Shown: positions 24,526-37,440, numbered from the stretch's first letter. The stretch: DNA of 64,000 bases from Sipunculus nudus (GCA_026874595.1 CM049320.1:5769464-5833463), one strand, 5' to 3'. Numbers and translations: made by a program. Notes: generated from the letters alone by a model not told the origin.

Positions 24526-24719
24526 CAAAGTTTCGGTCGCAAACACTCCCCTAAATGAGCAAAATACCGGAGGGAGGTATTCCAAGTTTAACCAAATATA
24601 CTTGGCAACGCAGGTGCAATAGTATCCCCAGACAATTAATCCCCCCCCACCTACAGTAGCATGTACTTACCCTTGGCAAGCCACTATGGTTTCTTCCATC
24701 AATCAGCATGAATACATGT

Positions 24720-25560
24720 AATTTCCACCATATATGAAAGGTCATGACCCGAATTTTAATATACAGCATTCCATAACCGTTGTCTATGTATATGCATAAT
24801 ATGAAAGAAACCTGTCCATTAGCTTTGACTTATAATGCTCATAGTACTGTCAAGTAGCAAGGATGGGGTATTGAAAACGCGAAAACAAGAAAAGGACAAA
24901 AGGTGGCGCCACCTGTCTTCTGCAGAAGACAAAGCCATTCAAGATCTTCAGTCAATATGATTTTTAGACCAATCCATGCATCCCTTGTTGAGATATTAAT
25001 GATTTAAGGTGATTTTCACCATATATGGCATTATTCAAGGTCAAGGCCACTCCCATATGAAAGGTCATGACCACAATTTAAATATACATCTTTCCATAAC
25101 CCATGTCTATGTATATGTATAATATGAGAGAAATATGTCTTATACTTTTTGACCTATAATCCTCACAGTACTGTTAAGTGGCAATGATGGGGGTATTAAA
25201 CGGCACAAAAACCAGAAAAGGATAACAGGTCGCGCCACCAGGTTCCGGTACATGACAACATTATCCAAGACCTTAGGTCAACTTGATTTTGGATCAATCC
25301 ATGCAAGATTTCTTGAGATATTCTAGAATTTGTGTGATTTTCCCTCAAAATGGACGTCTTCAAGGCCAAGGTCACTTTCCTAGTGTAGGTCATGACCCAA
25401 TTTTAAATAGACTTCGTCCTCTCAGCCATATCTGTGGACATGTCTAGTTTGGTAAAGATCCGTAAAATATTTTTTTGAGTTATGGCGTCCAAACGAAATC
25501 TCTGCGGCGGCGGCGCGACCGTCAGTAAACCATAGTATCCCGACTTTGTCTGGGTATACA
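24720..25560. repeat. Tandem repeat of about 324 bp, nearly three units
   Basis: The landmark AAGGTCATGACC recurs at about 24738, 25061 and 25386. Each unit repeats CCATAACC.TGTCTATGTATAT, AGTACTGT.AAGT.GCAA.GATGG, AC.AG.AAAGGA and GCGCCACC. The array ends with GGCGGCGGCGCGACCGTCAG and a CCCGACTTTGTCTGGG stem. The unit resembles satellite-like elements of mollusc genomes; its class is not determined. Confidence 0.7.
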
Positions 25561-25869
25561 AATAATCATAACAACATTCCGAGTATTCCCTTCTTACAGT
25601 TTACACATAACAGTTCAGGTGTAATTTATGTTAAATACATACGGATGTTTCCTTTTACCCTTATGCTGGATTTAAGATTTTAATGAGATAGTTTGACCGT
25701 TGTATTCATTCAACTTATGGGAGGGTGGTGCCATCTGGTGATGCAAGCAGATGATATGGTAATAATCTCCGGCTTAAAAACTCTTGTTTGGTATTCAATA
25801 AAGTATACAGCAAAATACCGGTGGTGCAAAAACTGTCATATCGTCCATGTAAAGAAAGGGTTCGATACT

Positions 25870-27330
25870 CAGATGTACAGAGCACGAATTGGCCTGTATG
25901 GACCAGGGCCGAGCATGTCGAGCACCCATGTTGCTGTTGTCAGGCACGCCAGTCAGGGCTTCTATAGAAACAGTCCTGTTTATCGCCATGGCCCTCATGT
26001 GTAGTGGTGATGTTGAGACAAACCAAGGCCCTCCTCCAACTTAACCAAAGACACCTGGTACAGAATCACAACCCAGAACATTCCGACCAACCCAGGCTAG
26101 GCTAAAAATGTTAGAAACTGGTTACCTGGGTTTGGTGTCAGACATTGACGTACATAAGATGAGTGATGCCGGAACCCGACATGTCAGAGCCAATAAAGGT
26201 TATGCCAGCAGTGCTCCTGCTAGAACATGTACAGCTCAGTAGCGGACACAGAGTAAGCTTGATGATATTTGTAGACAACGCAACAAAACAAATTACAAAC
26301 CTGGGGTCTGAAATAGACCAGTTGAAACAAAAAAAAAAGAGATTAAAGTGGAATGTGAGTAAACAAGAGGAACATTTTATTGTATTCAGGAAGAGGATGG
26401 TAAAGAATCCTGGGAACGATGCGAAACAAAAGTTAGAAATGTATCAATTATAAATTTAATCTCCCATCAGACGAAGAGCATGTTTCCATTGCACGGGCAT
26501 ATCGGCAACCCTGGCATGAGATGAGAACGGCAAGCCGAGCCCTATCTTTGTCCGCTTTGAGCGCTTCAAGGTTAAGGAAGATGTCCTCCAGAACACAATG
26601 CAAATATGTAAAGAGTGGGCATAACAGTATATATTAAAAACCACTACAAGAGGCTGAGAAGAAAGGTTACATTATATATATTGAAGTGTTAATGTTTATC
26701 ATGCATGGATCTAAATTTAGATTTACTTAAGATGTTCTGTTGGTTGCAGTTTATATTGCACAAGAATTTTCAGCATGGATCTTAACTGATATTTACCATG
26801 GATGTTCTGTTGGTTGCAGTGTACATTCCACCAGAATCTTCAGGTGTATATTCTTTTCTTGAGGAAGGAAGATGATAACATCTACAGACTAGGGAATATT
26901 CTTTGTGGAGTCATTGATAAACTAAGGATAAAATGAAATAATAATATTGGGTGACCTTAGGGCAAGAATAGGTTATTTGCAAGATGTCTTAATCGATGAT
27001 GATGGTTAGGATATTTACAGTAATGTTCGGTCGATGAATGTTACATGTCATGGGGAAAGAAAACACAAGATCGAATAGTTAATACGTTTGGTTAATCAGG
27101 AATTGTGTCTAGCTTTAAATCTATGTATCTTAAAAAATAGTAGATTTGTGAAATAAATGGGGAATTTACATTCTGTACTTCGATTGTTAAGAATGCTATT
27201 TGTTATATTATTGCAGATTTTAAAAGCTCTTTTAAAAATTTGTGTGAAAATAACCATAGAGTGCAAGAGAAGATCAGGTGTCATTCTAATAATAAAAATG
27301 TGGCGCATAATGAAAAATCTCCGAAGGAAT
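25870..27330 (+). mobile_element. LINE 5' region: 2A-like peptide, ORF1 RRM and endonuclease remnants
   Basis: A decayed non-LTR element. At 25994-26032 a frame reads CSGDVETNQGPP after a hydrophobic stretch (ETVLFIAMALM), matching the 2A-like DVExNPGP motif found at the start of some invertebrate LINE ORFs, but with Pro changed to Gln. Next come a coiled-coil stretch (ITNLGSEIDQLKQKKKRLK, near 26300) and an L1-ORF1p-like RRM piece (KPSPIFVRFERFKVKEDVLQ, near 26530-26590). An endonuclease piece follows: DVLLVAVYIPPESSG near 26805 and ILGDLRARIGYLQDV near 26945. Stops and frameshifts break every part. A related endonuclease sits at 60.8-61.1 kb on the minus strand. Confidence 0.6.
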
Positions 27331-27901
27331 ACTGATATAAACGTGACTCAACAAACCAATTTGGTACACATATCTGACAAAAGTATTTTGAGGTAGAACA
27401 CACTTCGAAAATACCTGACATAACCGAATCAATTATTTTAAAGCTGAGACATATTGACAATCACAAGATTCTGTGTTTAATAGAGAAAATGAACTCTTTT
27501 GAAATAAAAAAAAATGTGATAAATGAAATGATACCTAGAAAGGAACCAGCAAAATTGATACATGACATTGCATCAATAGCTTTTGATTCATGAAATATCC
27601 AAGGACGCAGAATTATGAAAAACGGAAATACAAGATAACCACAACACAATAAATATTATGCATTAAAAATTTTTTGTGAAATAAACGTGTTCTTATTATT
27701 GATTTTATGTAAAATTATTGTAATCCAAAGTGATTATTAATGACAACATTGGTTCAATTATTGTCTTCTTTAAAGTGTTTATTTAAATCATATTATTTGG
27801 GCGACTAAACAAAAATTTATATGTGGTATGTCTGCTTTTTCGATGTTCTCTCTACACGTTTGCAGATGGGAGGGTTTGTTTCCACTTCTCTACCTTCACG
27901 T

Positions 27902-29390
27902 CTATGCGAGGCAATCTGAAACAAGAAATCTATACTTTAGCATAATGGACATTCTGCATAATAGGTTACATAATCCTTGGTAGGAGGCAATAGTGACTAT
28001 GGAGGCATGAAAGATTTCAAACTAGCATGTCGTTGTTTTAAGAAAAGTGAGACCAGTTCCTTCCGTCCGTATGTTATATATATTCGAACTTAATGATAAA
28101 ATATATGTATTCTAAAAGAACACATAGTTTAATCAATAAATGCTAACAGGATAATTAGGTTTGCAGTTGTAATCTTGATTAATGCTAATGGCACTTTAGC
28201 ACAAAAGATACGAAGTGCGTGTAAAGGTAAGAATAACTGTGATACCTACCCTCTCCGATATTTTCGGCATACGTCTGCCGATCAGCACAAGCATCACCAA
28301 TGTACTCCGACTCAATGTCATCCAGGTCAACATTATCCCGTTCCCCGGCCTTATACGCGATACTAACAGCATAATCCGTACATTCACCGTTTGACTCGGT
28401 GAAACACTTGAAGACCACAACGTACTCATCCGTCACTTTCAGGAAGCGAATTTGGACAGCTGAAAGTAAAGTTAAAATATTTCAATACCGTTGTTTCTGG
28501 ATTCCCCGTTTAGTCTATATTTTCTTAATACTTCACCTATCGACTTTGATATAATTTGTTTGCTATTAACAATTTTGGTTTGGTCAAAGGTTTTTCACAG
28601 ATTTTCAAATCAGGATACAGGAAAGTTAATATGATTCATTTATTACCACCAAATCAAATTTCTCGATTTAGTTTTTGCAAAACGCAAGGAACTCAGCTTT
28701 TCAAAAAGCTGTACCTGTCACAAATTTTATCCCTACTATTTTGTATGTTTACACATGATTTAGAACGTAAGAATTCTCATCTGGTGTTCTTAGTATTCAT
28801 TTAATCGGTGTTGACTTTGGCTTTGCAGTTACAGGCAACAACATTTATTTCACGGTATTTCACTATAAATTATAGATGTTCTCTCTTATCGCTTTCATCA
28901 TTATAATTATTATAGGATATATCAAAATTCATCAAAGTAATTTATGAAATGGTACTCCTCTGTTTTGGTTTCCCTTTAAAACAATTAACAAAATATAATC
29001 AGTCCTTGGTTCAAATATTTTTAGCCGGTTTTACTGATCAACTCCTAAACGAAAACTCACTACTAATCATTATAAATTATTAAACAGTATTGCTGATTTT
29101 AAGCTCCCGGCATACATCATCTAGTAAAATAAGTTGAACATGTATCTCACATTTTTTTATTGTCACATTATGCTTATATTTCCTACAGGAATGTATTATT
29201 CTGCAGTCTAATAATGACGATTTAATATATAATGCGCACTTGCCCTCGCCCACAAGGTATTTTCCTTCATCATTGCCCGGTGCTAACAAGTTAGGTAAAC
29301 CTAAAACGCATGGGGTGTCACCGGTATTTCTGAAAGCAAACGTTTCCACGTGTCATTCTCAGTGTAAACTTTAGGCCATACACACACATC

Positions 29391-29449
<59 letters not shown>

Positions 29450-31408
29450 ATGTATACATATATATTAACTGTATTATTCATATTATTACAAACCCCTGAA
29501 GGTTCCATTTAATAAAGAGTTTTTAGAAAGCTGCACAAAATAATGTAAAATTACCCAATCAGTTATCTTGCTATGAATTATATGTGGTTCAGCTGTAATG
29601 AATGTGTAAATGCTGAGACATTGGATACCTCATCTAAGAGGAGACTTCATGATTACAATTTGGATAACCTTTCCTTATACTATCCTAGATAATAAACATC
29701 ATTATATACTCACGTGTATGACTCTTTGTAATAGAGGTTGCCTCCGTTTCTATAGACTGTGATGATAAAGTCATAATTAGCAGATGTGAAGGTCTGGTAA
29801 TAACGCCACCTGACCCACTGGCCGATCAGCTGATAAATTTGATTATAAGCAAAATTGTAATTTTGTCCGTAGTTCATGATATATATCTTATGAAGTTGGG
29901 AAAATTATAAACATACTTCTGATCAACAAAAAGGGAACAATTTATTTTATTTATAAAATCTTTTAAAATCTTTAAAATTTTTAAGCCTTAATATCAAATG
30001 TGTTTATGATTTTTTTTCTCGAATTCAAACGAAACTTCCGAAATTATTTAACACATGTATAACGGTTTTTTTCTATTATATTTGAATGATCTTTATTATT
30101 TAATTCCTGCTGCGTGTAAGAAAAATTCTTACAAACCTTGTCTTCTTCAAAATCTTCATCCAGGGGAACATTATTTGTGACACAAGTGCCAGCTGCGGAT
30201 GGAAGAGACTATATCAGCTGAGTACAATAGGCAGATGATTGAATACAACAATGCTTGCCAATCAGCTCGCATCAAGATACCTGGTTATGAAATATTTCTT
30301 CATGTATTGCAAATTTATATAATTATGCAAATGTTTTAAAGTTTATTGCTGGCTATATATAAATGTATCGCACTTTTAAAAATTCAAAATCTGGATCTAA
30401 ACAACCGACCGGACCTGATTTGGAAAATAAATGTTTATCAACGCCATATTTAATTGAAGTAATTAAGGCATCTCAAGTTCATCTTTTGGGACTGAAATAA
30501 CACATAAAAAGGACGCACAGGTGGTTATACTTCTACATTCCCAAATATGCAATTGAACACATAATATTGGTCACATGACATTGATCCAGGCGTTAACGAG
30601 AATACCTCAAATCATAGGTAAAACAAAGCTGGCAAAAGAAACTTTTGCAGAACATACTATCCATATAGTCGTTTACATCTTTATGACCCAAATGATAAAA
30701 GGCCAAGAAGCTCTATTTTCACAGATAGGTTGGGGAATAGTATGCAGTGGCGTCAATAACTTATACATTGACACTTTACAAGCCTGTTAAGTCATTATCT
30801 TATAACGTCGCCTGTACTTCCTCACCATATGCTTGGGCATCTTCTAGAAAAACAGAAGCGATTCATTTAGTAGTCAAACACTAAATTAACAGTTTCAGAA
30901 GGATATTTTATAAGTGATCTACTGACGCACTACACATATGATCCTACTCAGCCCCCACTGAAGGTTATTCAGGTCTGAGGGAATTCATCGGTGTTATGGC
31001 CAATGTTATATGGTTGATTACACTCCCAGGACCTGCCGGTAGACAACGGATCTGGTTGAGACCACAATAAATAAGATGTCATGACAGAAGAGCTACCGCC
31101 CTTTTACGTAGCCATGAACCGAAATGGAACTCTGTGGATCTAAATACTTAGCTTAAGAATAAGAAAAAAATGGAGGCGGTTGCGTGAACTAAAACTTTTA
31201 AAAAGTCAATCGGAAAATTAGATTATTTAAACAGTTGCCAAAGAAATATAACTCCTCTTTCTTTTTTTTCTGATTATTTTAACCCAACGTTATACATTTG
31301 ATAAATTACTCTCAATCTCACAGAAATTGAAAAGTTACCTGAGGTAGGGCGGTTGATGTAGCCTTAGAGAACCACGGCCCACCAAAGCACTTTTCTTCCT
31401 CCAGTCAT
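27902..31408 (-). pseudogene. Lipocalin, copy B, nonsense codon in signal peptide
   Basis: Exons going down the minus strand: 31408-31339, 30192-30137, 29829-29714, 29329-29244, 28459-28250 and 27915-27902, each the same length as in copy A. Codon 15 is TAA where A and C have TTA Leu, so the signal peptide is cut after MTGGRKVLWWAVVL. The TATA octamer reads CATAAAAG and the upstream TGACGTG reads TGATGTG, consistent with lost expression. Exons 2-6 remain open (LIGQWVRWRYYQTF, TDEYVVVFKCF, ending DCLA). The exon 4 donor is GC (GAGG/GCAAGT), a known minor class, instead of GT. Either a young pseudogene or a sequencing error at one base; the extra promoter changes favour the former. Confidence 0.75.
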
Positions 31409-31495
31409 GATGAGCAATGTCGTGGTTGAGAATTAACTCTGAAGCTAGTCCGCTACGCAAACTGAGCAGATCCGACTACCTGCTATCGGGCAGTA

Positions 31496-31503
31496 CTTTT
31501 ATG
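31496..31503 (-). promoter_or_regulatory. Altered TATA box of lipocalin B
   Basis: CATAAAAG stands where A and C have TATAAAAG, 88 bp before the start codon. A palindromic TGACGTCA is kept at 31598-31605. Confidence 0.55.
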
Positions 31504-31972
31504 GACCAGTCGATCACATCATGTGAGGAAGGCGTGGTCTAATCAAAATATAAGGAATGAGTGACAGGTGGCTGTAAAGACAGGTGAAAGGTCAACGTGA
31601 CGTCAACAATTCTTAACGTTGATAATTTAACATTGTTCATAGTGTATATAAATTTATATATACATCTAAATTACTCAATTTATATGGGCTAATGCACCCA
31701 TAATTGAATCTTAGCTGACCCAGAATGATAAAACATTATTATCAAGGATTATCTTTCCAAATCAATAGTTATAGTTTTGACATCTCAGTTTGTGAATATC
31801 ATTTTTATATGGCAATGATAAATTATTTGTAACAGATAAATCCACGGGAACAAACAGCTGCTTAAACACATTTCTGTTGTATCAAAATCAGTCTGCAAAT
31901 GTATACGGTCGTTTTAACACCCCCCCCCTAATTTCTTACGTACATTCAGAACATGTTGTAAGCTATTCATGT

Positions 31973-31973
<1 letters not shown>

Positions 31974-32023
<50 letters not shown>

Positions 32024-32037
32024 ATATATATATATAC
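31974..32037. repeat. (AT)n microsatellite upstream of lipocalin B
   Basis: Two AT runs separated by GTATGTAT. They lie where A also has a long AT array and C has almost none. Confidence 0.95.
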
Positions 32038-32229
32038 ATTTATATTTTGTCCGCGGAAATGTTATATTCATAAATTTGATTATCAAACTCGATATTCGAG
32101 GTACAAATACAAATTGCTTTTAATAACTGATATAAATTTCGAACTTTTGTTAAATTTACCAATATGAAGAAATTTGCCATTCACAAAAACAATTTTCAGG
32201 TTAATCCAGCAAAAATTAAAAAGTTTAAT

Positions 32230-32490
32230 CTATAGAGTTACATGATACCCAGCTTTCGTGATCAAATGACGTTAACATTTATAAATTCTTGTAGCTACAG
32301 CACCGGCCTTTTGTCTCCATTCACGTTTATATATCATTAAATCACTTTTAAACAAGGTGAACGAGCCAGGACATTCAGGTAGCTGTTGAAATTACGAGAG
32401 TTTAAATCATACAACAAAAAGGCGAAGCATTTCGGCTTATGCCCGCATGTCGCTGTCAATACCGCAAATGAAACCAAAATGTTACATTTC
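32230..32490 (-). repeat. Upstream module of lipocalin B
   Basis: Reverse complement of the module at 38780-39010: TTCATTTGCGGTATTGAC, ACATGCGGGCATAAGCC, TTGTTGTATGATTTAAACTC and CCTGGCTCGTT are kept in order. It lies about 0.9 kb before the start codon. Confidence 0.65.
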
Positions 32491-34470
32491 AGTCAATCAT
32501 GTCAGTGCTTAGTGCTCTACGAAATGGAAATATGTCTTTTATTTCACCGAGTTAAGCATTAGGGCAGTTGCACTTAAAAAGCCAGCTGATGGCATTCTTC
32601 TAAAAAAAATGGGTCGTTTTAAATAGTTATGTTATGATAAAATTTCCATCAGCTTAGACATTGTTACATACATTTTGTCTTTTAATGAACAAGAACAATG
32701 AGATCTAGAACAATGTGATGTAACAAGAACACCAAGGCTCATTCATCTTAACACCTCACACTAGTGCTTGTTTTCTTTCAAAATCATTATTACCTGTTAT
32801 AAAAACATATGGAGCATATTTCTCACAAACACAATCTGCCTGCTATGCACACGCAACACGTAAGCTGAAAGTTGCAGCAGTAGTATCATGTTATATGTTT
32901 CAGAAATCTGAATATTAAAGCAAATTGTAATAAACTTCATAAACCGTGTTCATATCTAGGTTTCCTTTTTGTACTGGACTATAAAATAAATATAATTCGT
33001 TCAATGTTTTGTTAATGCTTAGAGATTATTTCTCTTATTAATCCAGCAACTTTGGTTTACACAAGCTGAATGAGGCTTTGGCACAATTCACAACAGATAA
33101 GGTATGTGTTAAGTAAATGTAACGCTGATGGGAAAATCTAAATATTTTTCGACTGACCTCTTACATTTCTGCATAAAAGGCATAATTTTTGAGTATTCGT
33201 TTGAAAATATTTGTTAATCCAAAAGTTGTGGTTTATATTTAAAAAAAATAAGTATTGAATGTCAAGAAAATTCAATTATTTCAAATATGATATCGTAAAC
33301 ACAGTTCTTTTGATAGATAGTTCATTGACAGGGGGTTACAATATCAAACGAAAAAAAAGTCATGCACAAATAATATATTGCATAAAATATATATAAAGCC
33401 TTGGGTGGTCATTGTCAAATTATGAAACGTTTTCTTCTTGAAATTTGATCACACTTCAACCATCTTTACCGGGCCTCATCATTGTATTGAGCTTAAAACT
33501 GTCACTTTTAATACCGGTGTTTAGGATTCTGACTGCTTCATGCGGTAGGCCTGACCATTCATATGTCATAGATTTCTAGTTTGTTGCTATTGGATTTCAT
33601 GTCGGGTGGCACATCTCTGTGCTTATTATTACACGACGGCGCTTTAGAGTGAATCAGATTACCTTCATACACACCTTTTTATTAAGCATGAAATATAGTA
33701 TCAGTCACCTGACTTAGTGTCAATCCTGTATTGATGAATTCAACAGAGGAGAGTCATAATGGTTAGCTTTACTAGCATCGGAAACGAAACAGACAACGGA
33801 TGCTTTTAAACCCGAAGTTATATCTTAAACTATTGCACATGTGATAAAAGAGACACTTGGGTACCAGCCCTCTGTTAGGAGACAACTAGTAATCGCGACA
33901 GTGGCTCCACTAAAAGTTGATGATTTAGGGAAGAGCTGACACACCAAAACGGGACAAAAGTTGTGTAAATAATAATAACCGACCGCAACTTTTTAAATAT
34001 AAGAAATATAACACAATGAATATGTTTGAATTTACAAAAAAAATCTATATGAACACAGGATGGAGGTAGCTGATTCAGTTTTAGCCCAAGGGGGCGTCAT
34101 TTAAAGGCGTAAAGGAAAAAAAGGAAAAAGTAATAAATATACAGTGTTTTGTTTGATTCTGATCTTTTGTAAGAGAAAATTCTCATTTTACCTACTTATA
34201 ATGTCCTACATTGTAACTACCGGCCTCATTTGATGATCTTTTTTTCTTCTTGAAATTGTTTTGTTTTGGCAGCAGTTAAACAATTCAAGACGGTAGAACG
34301 AATGTATTTAGACAAAAATATTTAATTACATAATCCAAAGTTTAATGTTCTTATAGTGGGGATGACGTTTCAAAACATGTGCACGGTGAACTCGCTAACT
34401 CCGGTGAACACAGATCATAGGTATCAATGAGCATGGTGGGTAATGATGGTGACGCTGGACTTCTTTTCAG

Positions 34471-34628
34471 ACCACCTTTGCGATAAGACCCCTTGTGGAA
34501 CGCATTATTACAAGTATCCATCTTTCGAACCAAGGTGTGATTGGATAATTATACCTGGAGAGGTGTATATTCAAGATGAATATTCTGATTTTCTTATTCC
34601 TACTCCTGTACCTGGATTCCGAAGCTAA
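34471..34628 (+). CDS. Terminal exon of an unrecognised Cys-containing protein
   Basis: A pyrimidine-rich acceptor (GGACTTCTTTTCAG) opens a 158-nt exon in phase 1 that ends in TAA. It reads DHLCDKTPCGTHYYKYPSFE, then PRCDWIIIPGEVYIQDEYSD, then FLIPTPVPGFRS, with three Cys and mixed composition. The homologous exon at 52411-52560 has lost all three Cys and carries stops, so copy 1 is the better candidate for a working gene. No upstream exon was identified. A second frame in the same DNA (ATG at 34576, MNILIFLFLLLYLDSEANCC) looks like a signal peptide and is also open in the other copy; I consider it secondary, but a new first exon in that frame cannot be excluded. Confidence 0.42.
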
Positions 34629-35012
34629 TTGTTGTATGATTTTCAACTTATGATTAAAAAAATATGAGCCATGAAATATAACTTTGTTTTAAAAAAAAGC
34701 AATATTTCATGGCTCATATATTTTAATCATGAGATATTCTCAAACCACTGATTGAAAAAAGTTTTAGGAAGGTTCAGCTTCATCGTTTTTGCTTCATTCT
34801 TAGGAAAAACAACCGCGTTTACATAGTTTTGTAGTTTGAACATATGATATGTTAAAATGTTTGGTCTAAAGGAAGCATACAAAGAGCCCAGAGGTGTCTG
34901 ATTTATGTTAACATTTCCAGGTATATGAGCAATTATTAGAATAACTGTGTCTCTACATCATGTGTTTCAAGATCAATGAGATTTTTTTTTCATTTTTGTT
35001 CATATAATTTAT

Positions 35013-35016
<4 letters not shown>

Positions 35017-35070
<54 letters not shown>
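35017..35070. repeat. (AT)n microsatellite
   Basis: Pure AT run of about 54 bp. At the aligned site of the second copy (52934-52947) only a short AT run remains, next to a small reverse transcriptase fragment. Confidence 0.95.
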
Positions 35071-35072
<2 letters not shown>

Positions 35073-35349
35073 GAAAAACATCGTCCTTTCCTTCTGAGCT
35101 GACACCTTTTGAAACAATGTCAATATCAAACTTTGACCCAGTAGCGTATTATCTCTATCTCTAGCCTCCGATGCCTATGTAATTTTTAACCATTATATAT
35201 TATCGCTATATATTCCTATGTCGGCTTTCATCACCAAGTCTTTGAACTCGGACGAAACCACATGTCCAATTACCTGTGTGGAATGCTGAATGTTTTCCTG
35301 TGGCAAGGCATTGTGCTTTAACTGATAAAATGATTAATATGACATGATT

Positions 35350-35640
35350 AACTGAAAAGTAACATGATTGTTTCATTTGCGCCGTTAACGGCACCATGCG
35401 GGCAACAGCTCCGACCATTGGCTTTTTTTTCTATGATTTACTCTCTCGATATATATTCAGTTACCGCACCGCGCTGACTCGATCTCCGTGTATACAACTG
35501 ATAAAAGTATACATCTACCTAAACAAAAACCGAGACTACATGCAATATGAACATTATTTGGCCACGAAACGGGGATATTATGTTACTATTAATCTTATGA
35601 ACATATTCGCACCATTAATCTTATAATCATTTGAGACTTT
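35350..35640 (+). repeat. Orphan upstream module
   Basis: AAGTAACATGATTGTTTCATTTGCG, ACCATGCGGGCAACAGCT, CATTGGCTTTTTTTTCTATG and GGCCACGAAACGGGGATATTATG match the 5' flank of the 65-aa peptide gene (minus, 10.96-11.21 kb) more closely than those of the lipocalins. No peptide gene was found at the expected distance downstream. Confidence 0.55.
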
Positions 35641-37234
35641 AAGGCAGGAGATGTTTCACGGTTTACTTGCAGGTGAAACATATCTCGGAAAAAATGGAAG
35701 CCCTTATCTCCACAAACATTTAAAAAAAAAATTGAAACATGCACTAATGTTTGTATACAAAGAAATTTTGCCAGGTTTGCTACTTTAAGAAGGCTGGAAG
35801 TCCACTTGAAACAATTTCGATTTAACCCCATTCATTTTTGCAAACTTATATTAAGAAAGAGCCAATTTTAAACTGGATTGACACACATGTAAAAAAATGA
35901 ACTATGTTGAAAATAATGAAATGAATCATAATAGTCAGTGAATAACAAAAGTTACCATTTAAAAAAAAGTAATCTATTTGAGGAATATTTAATCGTTTAA
36001 AAGGGTTACACATCTTATTTAAACACTCCTAGAAATACATATAGTATATTTCCCCACCTGCGATAAGTTTCTAAAAAGATCATATTTTTCAGTTATTTCC
36101 TAGAAAACTACATATGGTAGAAACAATGATGGTACAAGCTTTAACTAATGATTTAGTATTCATACGTATGATATAATAATATATTGTATCAACTTTATTT
36201 CATAAAGTTCAAATGCTTACGATTATTGTTTTATATTTATTTATTTTTTTTTATCTTTCACTGAGGCTAAAATTCATCATTGTCAATTTATGTTTTGCTG
36301 TCAAACATAAATTAAGCCTGCAAATGCTTAGGAGATTGTAGACAGTAGTAAAGTATAAATTTCAGTATGTGCAAACAAACTAAAATTCTTAACATAAATA
36401 TATAATAATGGTATTTACGACAAAAAAAACATATGATATATTCTCCAATTGGCATTTTAATATTTTTATTCAGATATTTCACCTGAATGTATTTGTTGAT
36501 GCGAATTCTCGAAATTAACAAAGTAGTGTAAATCTGTCACTTCACACACCAATCACTCACATGACGCAAAATGTACTTAGTGAGATATAGAAGCAAGCAT
36601 GAGGGTGTAAGTGCGCTATGCTGCATGTTGTCCGCTTAACAGCGCCGCTTTGGTAAATCAGCCCTGACAAAAGTCCGTTTCCTAAAATTTCAGTCATCTT
36701 GCATTGTATGATATTGATTTAACTCTGATGGTAACTGCTTTATATAATTAATAATTTCTAATTCATAGAATTATTTTATTTCAGTGAATAAAACTGTTAT
36801 ATCTTTTCAGTCTGATAAATATTAGTCTGAAATAAAACTATGTAATGTTACCGAGATTAGACGAATTTGGAGCGTTTAAATACCCTGCCTACAAATTAGA
36901 GTCTCAAGTGCCCCTTACAGTCCTTTTTAGAGTAGAACAGTCATCCAAATGATAATGTGATCATTATGTAACTTTTTAGATCATATTTGTAATTGTTTTA
37001 AGCAACATAAAGTATTTACCCATTTTCTTTTGAGCAAAAAAGAACCAGATAAGATGTAACTACACCATTTTGTTTTAGTAACCAACATATACACAGTTGC
37101 TTTGTGTTTTATATCACTCTTTGAAACATTAATGTGAAACCAATTTACGCAGTGATTTTTAGGGGATTATTGCAAGCGCTATTTCATGTGACAATATAAA
37201 TGACAATACACGCATTAAGGTACTCGATTACAGT

Positions 37235-37440
37235 ACGCCAGCTGAACCACTGGCCTATCAGCTAAGAAAAGTTGATTATAAATCAAATTGTGTCCGTAGT
37301 TCATGACAAATAACTTATGCAGTTGAACGAATTATATACATAATCCCATAATATTCCATTATATACATAATTTAACATAAAGGGAAAATATATGTCATAT
37401 ATAAAGTCTCAATCAATATTTAAGCCTGGATATCAATAGT
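37235..37440 (-). pseudogene. Fragment of a fourth lipocalin copy (intron 2 / exon 3 border)
   Basis: On the minus strand the segment reads intron 2 sequence (GATTGAGACTTTATATATG, CATGAACTACGGACACA), then TTAG and LIGQWFSWR, the first codons of lipocalin exon 3. After that the homology stops. It is closest to copy C (GGTTCAGCTGGCG versus GGGTCAGCTGGCG). It sits exactly at the inner end of the right arm of the inverted repeat. Confidence 0.6.

Larger units (their letters stand above)
27560..33873 (-). repeat. Lipocalin duplicon B (left arm of a large inverted repeat)
   Basis: Reverse-complement homologue of 37448-43850, covering gene, introns and both flanks. Its outer 3' edge is near GCATCAATAGC (27560-27575) and its 5' edge near GGGTACCAGCCC (33860-33873), matching 37448. 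With C it forms an inverted repeat around a spacer of about 3.6 kb. Confidence 0.72.
34196..37220 (+). repeat. Second duplicated block, copy 1 (spacer of the inverted repeat)
   Basis: Collinear with 52167-57210. Shared blocks include CGTTTCAAAACATGTGCACGGTG, the 34471 exon, the CACCAAGTCTTTGAACTC segment (35232), the 35350 module, GATGGTACAAGCTTTAACTAAT (36128), one unit of the TGTACTTAGTGAG repeat (36570) and GCAGTGATT (37149). The other copy is about 2 kb longer because of an insert and a minisatellite. Confidence 0.68.

Noticed and set aside
34351-34533. 60-codon minus-strand frame at the 34.4 kb locus
   Set aside because: It lies antisense to the splice-bounded plus-strand exon and is not kept in the 52.4 kb copy.
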